DNA from: Bordetella parapertussis
GTDB taxonomy: Bacteria; Pseudomonadota; Gammaproteobacteria; Burkholderiales; Burkholderiaceae_B
DNA length: 7,416 nt
Reading direction: 5' to 3'
NCBI GenBank assembly: GCA_945869355.1
Contig: CAMBPA010000061.1
Span: 1 to 7,416 of the forward strand
Shown here: positions 1 through 5,236 of the stretch, piece after piece
Numbering within the stretch: position 1 is the first letter of the stretch
How the letters are laid out: each line of letters opens with the position of its first letter
Program-made: the position numbers and the translations under genes
Notes under the pieces: generated by a model
The model's database searches: none
Seen by the model: the letters and a program-made list of their open reading frames with translations, nothing else
Told to the model about the DNA's origin: nothing

Positions 1-64
1 ACATGAAATAGGATTGCTCATGAGAGTTATCAATGGACTGAATGCTACTATTGTCTGGCAATGA
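1..64 (+). CDS. possible 3' end of an upstream gene, partial
   Basis: The reading frame starting at base 2 is open to a TGA at 62-64, giving about 20 C-terminal residues that end in NATIVWQ. The TGA overlaps the xerD start as ATGA, the classic arrangement of translationally coupled genes, which would also explain why xerD has no Shine-Dalgarno sequence. Against it, a 20-codon open stretch is common by chance, and the codons include ATA, GGA and AGA, which look unlike those of the neighbouring genes. I do not recognise the peptide and assign no function. The alternative is that these bases are the xerD promoter region. Confidence 0.3.
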   Translation, partial: HEIGLLMRVINGLNATIVWQ

Positions 65-960
65 GTGCACCCGAGTCCGCCGCAATTAGTGCTTTTATCG
101 ATGCCGTCTGGCTCGAAGACGGCCTCTCGAGCAATACGCTTGCCGCGTATCGACGCGACTTAGCTGCTTTTGAGCAGTGGCTGCTTGCTGAACGCGGACT
201 GGATATCGATCGTGCGCGCGAGGGCGATCTGCAAGCCTGGTTCGCGGCCAAACATGCAGAAACAAAACCGAGCACTGCGAATAGACGGCTTGCAACGCTG
301 CGACGCTATTACCTGTGGGCGTTGCGTCATCAGCGTGTGTCGGTCGACCCTTGTTTGCAGCTTACGTCGGCGCGACAGGCCTTGCGGATTCCTAAGATCT
401 TGTCGGAAGCGCAGGTTGAGGCTTTATTAAAGCAGCCGCCGTTGCATACGCCGCGTGGCTTGCGCGATCGAGCAATGCTAGAGGTTCTTTACGCCACCGG
501 CTTGCGGGTATCAGAGTTAGTCAGCCTAGCGGCCTTGGATGTGAGCCTGGGGGATGGCGTTGTGCGCGTTGTCCAAGGTAAGGGCGGTAAGGATCGTCTC
601 GTACCCCTCGGTGCAGAGGCCGCGCACTGGATAACAACCTATTTAAAAGAAGCGCGGCCCTCCCTCATGGGGGCGCGGACAGCGGCTGCTCTGTTTGTGA
701 CGGCCCGAGCCGCTCCGATGACGCGTCAGTCGTTTTGGTTGTTGATTAAGAAATACGCGGTATTAGCGGGTGTTCATGCGCCGTTGTCCCCCCATGTATT
801 GCGCCATGCGTTTGCCACGCATTTGCTCAATCATGGAGCCGATTTACGGGTGGTGCAGATGTTGCTTGGGCATGCGGATATCTCGACGACGCAGATTTAT
901 ACACACGTCGCCCGAGAGCGACTTAAATCGTTGCACGCGCAGCATCACCCGAGAGGCTGA
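61..960 (+). CDS. xerD: site-specific tyrosine recombinase XerD
   Basis: This is a tyrosine recombinase of 299 residues, the normal length for XerD. In known systems XerD works with XerC at the dif site, under FtsK control, to resolve chromosome dimers in the cytoplasm. The N-terminal SAM-like core-binding domain spans about residues 8-92, and the catalytic domain about 112-290. The full catalytic set is visible: R149 in GLRVSE, K174 in QGKGGKDRLVPL, H245 and R248 in SPHVLRHAFATHLL, H271 in LLGHADIST, and nucleophile Y280 in QIYTHV. The C-terminus ERLKSLHAQHHPRG is typical of XerD and argues against XerC or a phage integrase. The ATG at 61 is the first usable start in frame. No Shine-Dalgarno sequence precedes it, so initiation may depend on coupling to an upstream gene (ATGA overlap) or on a very short leader. 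The tRNA gene begins 30 bases after the stop. Confidence 0.96.
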   Translation: MSAPESAAISAFIDAVWLEDGLSSNTLAAYRRDLAAFEQWLLAERGLDIDRAREGDLQAWFAAKHAETKPSTANRRLATLRRYYLWALRHQRVSVDPCLQLTSARQALRIPKILSEAQVEALLKQPPLHTPRGLRDRAMLEVLYATGLRVSELVSLAALDVSLGDGVVRVVQGKGGKDRLVPLGAEAAHWITTYLKEARPSLMGARTAAALFVTARAAPMTRQSFWLLIKKYAVLAGVHAPLSPHVLRHAFATHLLNHGADLRVVQMLLGHADISTTQIYTHVARERLKSLHAQHHPRG

Positions 961-976
961 TCAGGGCGCTCCTTGT

Positions 977-982
977 TAAACT
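977..982 (+). promoter_or_regulatory. possible -10 element for tRNA-Arg
   Basis: TAAACT in the 30-base gap between xerD and the tRNA resembles a sigma-70 -10 hexamer. It would place transcription initiation at about 989-990, just before the mature tRNA 5' end, with a GC-rich stretch following as is common for tRNA promoters. I could not find a matching -35 hexamer at 16-18 bases; the TTGCAC at 931-936 is too far away. The tRNA may instead be read through from xerD. Confidence 0.2.
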
Positions 983-990
983 AAGGCTTC

Positions 991-1066
991 GCCGCCGTAA
1001 CTCAGTGGATAGAGTACCTTCCTCCTAAGAAGGGAGTCGGACGTTCGATTCGTCTCGGCGGCGCCA
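991..1066 (+). tRNA. tRNA-Arg (anticodon CCU, reads AGG)
   Basis: A complete cloverleaf of 76 nt folds by eye. The acceptor stem GCCGCCG (991-997) pairs perfectly with CGGCGGC (1056-1062). The D stem ACTC/GAGT encloses an 8-base loop containing GG. The anticodon stem CCTTC/GAAGG holds the loop CTCCTAA, placing anticodon CCT at 1024-1026. The variable region is five bases, and the T stem GGACG/CGTCT has loop TTCGATT, with one G-T pair at its outer end. The discriminator base is G1063, and CCA is encoded at 1064-1066. This is the minor arginine tRNA that decodes AGG. It lies 30 bases after xerD and 26 bases before the MFS start codon. All stems are intact, so it should be functional. Confidence 0.97.
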
Positions 1067-1080
1067 TTTTTTTTCTTTTT
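1067..1080 (+). other. T-rich tract directly after tRNA-Arg
   Basis: Eight T, one C and five T follow the encoded CCA without a spacer. A T-run behind GC-rich RNA structure resembles the tail of an intrinsic terminator. However, the only nearby hairpin is the tRNA itself, and its T-arm stem ends about 11 bases before the run, so a standard hairpin-plus-U-tract is not present. It may cause partial termination or mark the tRNA 3' trailer. If it does terminate, the MFS gene 26 bases beyond the tRNA would need its own promoter, and I see no clear one. Confidence 0.4.
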
Positions 1081-1092
1081 GAGCTCATCACC

Positions 1093-2328
1093 ATGACGCA
1101 ACACGCAGACGAACGTAACTCTGGTTTGCTAGACAACCCGCTCGCTCTCCAAACGATCGTGTTGGGCACCTTGATTGTGTTGCTTGCAATGGGCATACGA
1201 GCCACGATTGGGTTGTTTGTCCAGCCGGTGGGGCTTGACCGAGGTTGGGAGCGCGAAGTTTTTTCGATGGCGTTTGCGTTACAGAATTTAGTGTGGGGGT
1301 TTGGCGCAATTGGCGCCGGCATGATGGCGGATCGTTTCGGTTCGGGCAGAACGATTACAATGTGCGTGGTGTTTTATGCGGTGGGCTTACTAGGCACCCG
1401 TTTTTCTTCAACGGAGCTTGAATTCTATTTGAGTGCCGGGGTGTTGATTGGACTCGGTCAGGCAGGCACGACCTTTGCGGTGATTTTGCCCGTCATTGCG
1501 CGCACGGTTCCCTTGTCATCGCGTAGCACAGCGATGGGAATTGCAAGCGCAGGGGGATCGTTAGGACAATTTCTGGTGGTACCGACCGGTCAACTATTGA
1601 TCGACTCTTTAGATTGGACCGGCGCCTATCTCGTGCTTTCTATGGTGCTTGCAGCGACACTGCCTTTGGTGTGGTTTCTGCGAGGCAAGCCCGGAGCAAG
1701 CGCGGGTCCTCAGCAGTCAATGTTTTCGGCAATCGGGCAGGCGTTAAAGCATCCGACCTTTCACTTTTTGTTTTGGGGCTATTTTGTTTGTGGTTTTCAT
1801 ACGGCCTTTATTACCTTGCATTTGCCGGCGTTTGTCGTGGACAACGGGTTGAACGCCAGTGCGGGTGCGTTTGCAATCGGCCTAATTGGCTTGTTTAACG
1901 TGTTTGGATCGTTTATGGCGGGCAAGCTCGGTGGGACACACAGCAAAAAGAATTTACTCGCTGGCTTGTATGCCCTGCGTGCGGTGGGTCTCATCTGGAT
2001 TCTCGCGATGCCGACGTCTTCCTGGGTAGTCTATGTGTTTGCTGCGTGGATGGGCGTGTTCTGGCTCGGTACTGTCCCGCTTACCCTAGGATTGATCGGA
2101 CAGATTTATGGTTTGCGTTTTGCTGCAACTTTGTCCGGTATGGTTTTCTTGGGACATCAGCTTGGAAGTTTTACAGGCGTTTGGCTGGGTGGTCGGGTGC
2201 AGGCGGTGACGGGAAGTTATGATTTGGTGTGGTGGCTCGGGATTTTGTTGTCCTTAATGGCCGCGGCCTTATGCCTGCCTGTTCGTGAAACGCCTATTAA
2301 TGCGCAACAACTCGCTAAAGTCGCTTAA
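1093..2328 (+). CDS. MFS transporter, monocarboxylate/OFA-like
   Basis: This is a 411-residue inner-membrane secondary carrier of the major facilitator superfamily, a normal length for a 12-helix member. Hydrophobic helices run from about residue 20 to 396. They fall in two halves split by a polar cytoplasmic loop at about 196-222. The loop between helices 2 and 3 carries the MFS signature as GMMADRFGSGR (residues 76-86). A segment near 230-250 (CGFHTAFITLHLPAFVVD) and the early GIRATIGLFVQP (34-45) resemble the bacterial monocarboxylate-porter/oxalate-formate-antiporter-like branch, which suggests a small organic acid substrate. That substrate is inference; the sequence does not fix it or the coupling ion. 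The start at 1093 has only a weak GAG about 9 bases upstream, but the N-terminus is a normal cytoplasmic tail before helix 1. There is no terminator after the stop, and the next small ORF begins 15 bases later. Confidence 0.9.
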   Translation: MTQHADERNSGLLDNPLALQTIVLGTLIVLLAMGIRATIGLFVQPVGLDRGWEREVFSMAFALQNLVWGFGAIGAGMMADRFGSGRTITMCVVFYAVGLLGTRFSSTELEFYLSAGVLIGLGQAGTTFAVILPVIARTVPLSSRSTAMGIASAGGSLGQFLVVPTGQLLIDSLDWTGAYLVLSMVLAATLPLVWFLRGKPGASAGPQQSMFSAIGQALKHPTFHFLFWGYFVCGFHTAFITLHLPAFVVDNGLNASAGAFAIGLIGLFNVFGSFMAGKLGGTHSKKNLLAGLYALRAVGLIWILAMPTSSWVVYVFAAWMGVFWLGTVPLTLGLIGQIYGLRFAATLSGMVFLGHQLGSFTGVWLGGRVQAVTGSYDLVWWLGILLSLMAAALCLPVRETPINAQQLAKVA

Positions 2329-2343
2329 TCCTCTTGGGGTGTT

Positions 2344-2487
2344 ATGCAAACACGTGTCAAGCAACGGTTGATGTGGATAGCGGGGGGCGCACTGCTCTGC
2401 GTTGTTCTTGTTGTCGGTCTTGTCGGCTACACGACGCCGGGCATGCGTTTGAACTGGGAAAGTATTGTCGCGCTATGCGGTTTCTGA
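2344..2487 (+). CDS. small single-helix membrane protein, unknown
   Basis: This is an ORF of 47 residues that begins with ATG 15 bases after the MFS stop. GGGGTG at 2336-2341 gives a reasonable ribosome-binding site. The protein has a basic N-terminus (R4, K6, R8), then one hydrophobic segment at about residues 10-29, then a short polar tail containing TTPGMRLNW. Basic residues before the helix suggest an N-in orientation. I do not recognise a family. Its last 23 bases overlap the TTG start of the AddB-like gene, and its TGA lies 10 bases before that gene's ATG at 2498, so it may serve mainly to couple translation of the nuclease to the MFS gene. It could also be the remnant of a longer anchored protein cut short by the TGA. 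Confidence that it is translated is moderate. Confidence 0.5.
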   Translation: MQTRVKQRLMWIAGGALLCVVLVVGLVGYTTPGMRLNWESIVALCGF

Positions 2488-5236
2488 TCCGCGTCTCATG
2501 CAGACCTTGACCCAATATCCTTTCGTGCATGCCTCGAACCTTGGCACGCATGCGGCCAAAGATGTCTCTGTTTTGACGGTAAACAACCGTTTGGCCCGAA
2601 GGGTGATTCAGTTACTGGCGCAGCAGCAGGCAGCGCGCGGGCAGCTTGTTGCTGAAATGCCAGAGATCATGCCTTGGTCGGGGTGGGTGACGCATCAATT
2701 AGATCGTGCAGGCTTTGAGGAGTCTTTGCGAGCACACGCGCGACAGCTCGATGGATTTGAAGCGCAACTTCTGTGGGCGCAAGTCATTGAGCGGGTTGAG
2801 GGTGATGGTGCCTTGCTTGATGTCTATCAAACTGCAGCCATGGCCCTTGCGGCGGACCAGTTGATCGAAGAGTGGCAGATCAAGGTTTTGGATCACGAGC
2901 ATACCGAAGAATATGATCGCTTTCTCCAATGGCGCGATGCCTACCGCGAGCGGTTACATGCACTGGATGCACTCGATACAAGTAGCGCTCTGACGCGTTT
3001 GATTCAACATATTGAGAACGGCTTGCCATTGCCGGCTCAGGTCATTCTTGCAGGCTTCACCGAGATATCGCCAAGAATGGGGGTGTTGCTCGAGGTGCTG
3101 GTTGCACGTGGAGTTGTGGTTTCAACACTTGTCGAAGAGTTGGCGCAAGCATCCGATGTCACGCGTGTTGAAGCGGCGACTGCCCAGGCCGAGTGGTTGG
3201 CAGCTGCGAGCTGGGCGCGTTCGCAGCTCGATCACCGACCAGAGGGACGTTTTGCAATAATTGCGGTCTCGCTGGATACGCAGGCACCCTTTGCGCGTCG
3301 GGTCCTTGAGCAGAGCTTGAGCGACACCAACGGTGTGAGCGTGCACGCCTTTAACGTGGCGGTTGCACGACCGTTATCCGATTGGGCTGCATGTCGCGCC
3401 GCCCTCGCATGGCTGCGCACCTTCGTGCTCATGAAAGAGCAGCTCGGCGCATCCCCCGCAGATCTTGGTGCAGCGTTGTTGTCGGGATACTGTTTAGGGC
3501 ACAGCACTGAGCAGGGTACGCGCGCGATGATCGATGCAGGTTGGCGTGAGTGGCAGGTGAGTCATGTTTCGCTCGCGTCATGGACTTCGGCAATTGAGCC
3601 CTTACATCAGTTATCGCCGGCCTGGCAGCGCGCATGGCAGGATTGGCAAGTCCTACCCCGCAGCACTGCCTTGCATCGGTGGTCTGGGGTGTTTAGGGCG
3701 ACGCTAGCTACGCTGGGTTTTCCCGGCCGCGGCGCGCAGAGTTCCGCGATGTATCAAGTCCTCGAAGCGTTCGACGCCTTGCTTGAGCAGTTTGAATCGT
3801 TGAGCGCACTTTTTCAGCAGATACCGTCGTCCGAGGCCTTAAGTATTCTTGGTCGCTTAGCGCGAGCAACGATGTTTCAGCCACAGCGTGATCCGACGGC
3901 GCGTCTCGATGTATTGGGTCTCCTTGAGGCAGAAGGAGGGCAGTGGGACGGTGTGTGGATGCTTGGTTTAACCGACGAGGTATTACCTGCCGCGACAAAA
4001 CCTAATCCATTGATCCCGATGGGGGCACTGCGTCGCGCGCAGGCGCCTCGCGCAACACCCGAGCGCGAGAGCCAATGGGCGCAACAGATTTTTGCCAACC
4101 TGTGCAAGGTGGCGCCAGCGGTCACGGTAAGTGCCCCGCGTTTTGATGGTGAGCGAGAGCTTCGTCCGTCACCGTTAATACAGGTTCTTACCGCGGAGGG
4201 GGCGGCCACGGATCAGACGATTGAGTCCATTGCGCGCTGGCAGACGTCTGACCTAGAGTCATGGCGAGATGACCAAGCGCCACCCCTCGTGGCAGGTGAA
4301 AAGGTGCGAGGCGGAGTCACTGTGTTGGAAACACAGGCTATCAATCCTTTGTGGGCTTTTTTTCGCTATCGCTTAGGCCTGAAGGGTTTGCCTGCCTATG
4401 GCGAGCTTCCACAAATGGCCCTGCGCGGAAAATTCCTACATGGCGTGATGGAGCGAGTGTGGGAAGCATTGCGTGACCAAAGCGGTTTAAAGGTGGCGAT
4501 TGAGACCTCTGCACTTTTGCCACAACTTGAGAAAATTGTGCATGCGGTCGCGAGTCAGGAGCTCAACGCCTTCGATATTGCCTTGCGTGATTTGGAAGTC
4601 AGACGCGCAATGGAAGTTGTTCACGATTGGTTGCTCGTTGAGGCGGGTCGTGCGCCCTTCGTTGTGCAAGAAATTGAGCAAAAGCGTGAGCTCAATATCA
4701 AGGGCTTGCTGCTAGATGTTCGGCTGGATCGTCTAGACCATCTGGTCTCTGAAGATCAGGGTGACGGGATCAAGCATCTCGCAGTGATTGATTACAAAAC
4801 TGGTCGGTCTTTGCCCGCGGTGCTAAGTGATTGGCAAGGAGCGCGCCCCGTTAACCTGCAGGTGCCTGTCTATGCCGCCTTGCTTGGCGCCGGAAGCACG
4901 AATGACAGCGACGTACGGGATCGTATCGGCGCCCTCATGTTGGTGCGTTTACATGCCCGAGGATGCGCGGCGCTTGGGCTCGTTGAGCATGATGATCTCG
5001 GCTTGAGCGGATTAGAGACACTCACCAAAGCAAAGTATCCCGATGCGGATTGGTCGTGCATGCTCTCGCGCCTGAGTGCCGTCATCGATATGCTGGCTCA
5101 AGAGTTTGTACGGGGGCACGCACTCAATCAGTCGTGGAAAGCAGCGGATCTCACGTTTTGCGACATATTGCCTTTGCTGCGGTATTACGATCAAGGTGAG
5201 GAAGACGCGCAGGGAGACAGCGATGACGAAGTCTGA
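2465..5236 (+). CDS. addB: AddB-like PD-(D/E)XK nuclease, DNA repair
   Basis: This 923-residue protein resembles the 'probable DNA repair protein' relatives of AddB (TIGR03623 type, about 900 residues). It should act with the downstream helicase to process double-strand DNA ends for recombination. The N-terminal half is an inactive helicase-like fold: VLTVNNRLARR (36-46) stands where classical AddB has its Walker A, and no GxGKT is present. A conserved core follows at WMLGLTDEVLP (498-508) and PNPLIP (513-518). The C-terminal RecB-type nuclease keeps H659 (FLHGVMERVW), D755 (RLDRLD), D776 and K778 (VIDYKTG), and Q799 (LQVPVYA). Three of the four cluster cysteines of classical AddB are replaced: N627, L896 and L905, with only C899 kept. 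The tail is acidic (EEDAQGDSDDEV). The start is uncertain: TTG 2465 has GGGAAAG just upstream, while ATG 2498 has no Shine-Dalgarno but follows the small ORF's stop. The 3' end overlaps the helicase gene by 14 bases. Confidence 0.85.
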   Translation: MSRYAVSDPRLMQTLTQYPFVHASNLGTHAAKDVSVLTVNNRLARRVIQLLAQQQAARGQLVAEMPEIMPWSGWVTHQLDRAGFEESLRAHARQLDGFEAQLLWAQVIERVEGDGALLDVYQTAAMALAADQLIEEWQIKVLDHEHTEEYDRFLQWRDAYRERLHALDALDTSSALTRLIQHIENGLPLPAQVILAGFTEISPRMGVLLEVLVARGVVVSTLVEELAQASDVTRVEAATAQAEWLAAASWARSQLDHRPEGRFAIIAVSLDTQAPFARRVLEQSLSDTNGVSVHAFNVAVARPLSDWAACRAALAWLRTFVLMKEQLGASPADLGAALLSGYCLGHSTEQGTRAMIDAGWREWQVSHVSLASWTSAIEPLHQLSPAWQRAWQDWQVLPRSTALHRWSGVFRATLATLGFPGRGAQSSAMYQVLEAFDALLEQFESLSALFQQIPSSEALSILGRLARATMFQPQRDPTARLDVLGLLEAEGGQWDGVWMLGLTDEVLPAATKPNPLIPMGALRRAQAPRATPERESQWAQQIFANLCKVAPAVTVSAPRFDGERELRPSPLIQVLTAEGAATDQTIESIARWQTSDLESWRDDQAPPLVAGEKVRGGVTVLETQAINPLWAFFRYRLGLKGLPAYGELPQMALRGKFLHGVMERVWEALRDQSGLKVAIETSALLPQLEKIVHAVASQELNAFDIALRDLEVRRAMEVVHDWLLVEAGRAPFVVQEIEQKRELNIKGLLLDVRLDRLDHLVSEDQGDGIKHLAVIDYKTGRSLPAVLSDWQGARPVNLQVPVYAALLGAGSTNDSDVRDRIGALMLVRLHARGCAALGLVEHDDLGLSGLETLTKAKYPDADWSCMLSRLSAVIDMLAQEFVRGHALNQSWKAADLTFCDILPLLRYYDQGEEDAQGDSDDEV
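5211..5217 (+). promoter_or_regulatory. ribosome-binding site of the AddA-like gene
   Basis: AGGGAGA lies five bases before the ATG at 5223 and is the best Shine-Dalgarno match in the window. It sits inside the end of the AddB-like gene and fixes the helicase start at 5223, giving a 14-base overlap. Confidence 0.7.

Noticed and set aside
1..21. Divergent gene starting on the - strand at base 21 (ATG read from 21 to 19)
   Set aside because: Only seven codons fit in the window and no Shine-Dalgarno precedes it, so nothing supports it.
61..1066. Tyrosine recombinase next to a tRNA gene as the edge of an integrated island
   Set aside because: The recombinase has XerD length, all core motifs and the XerD-type C-terminus rather than those of an integrase. 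The tRNA is intact, no second copy of its 3' end is visible in the window, and the downstream genes look like chromosomal core genes.
4355..4372. Run of seven T in the AddB-like gene as a possible frameshift site
   Set aside because: The frame continues unbroken into the nuclease motifs (H659, D755, D776, K778), so no frameshift is needed or indicated.
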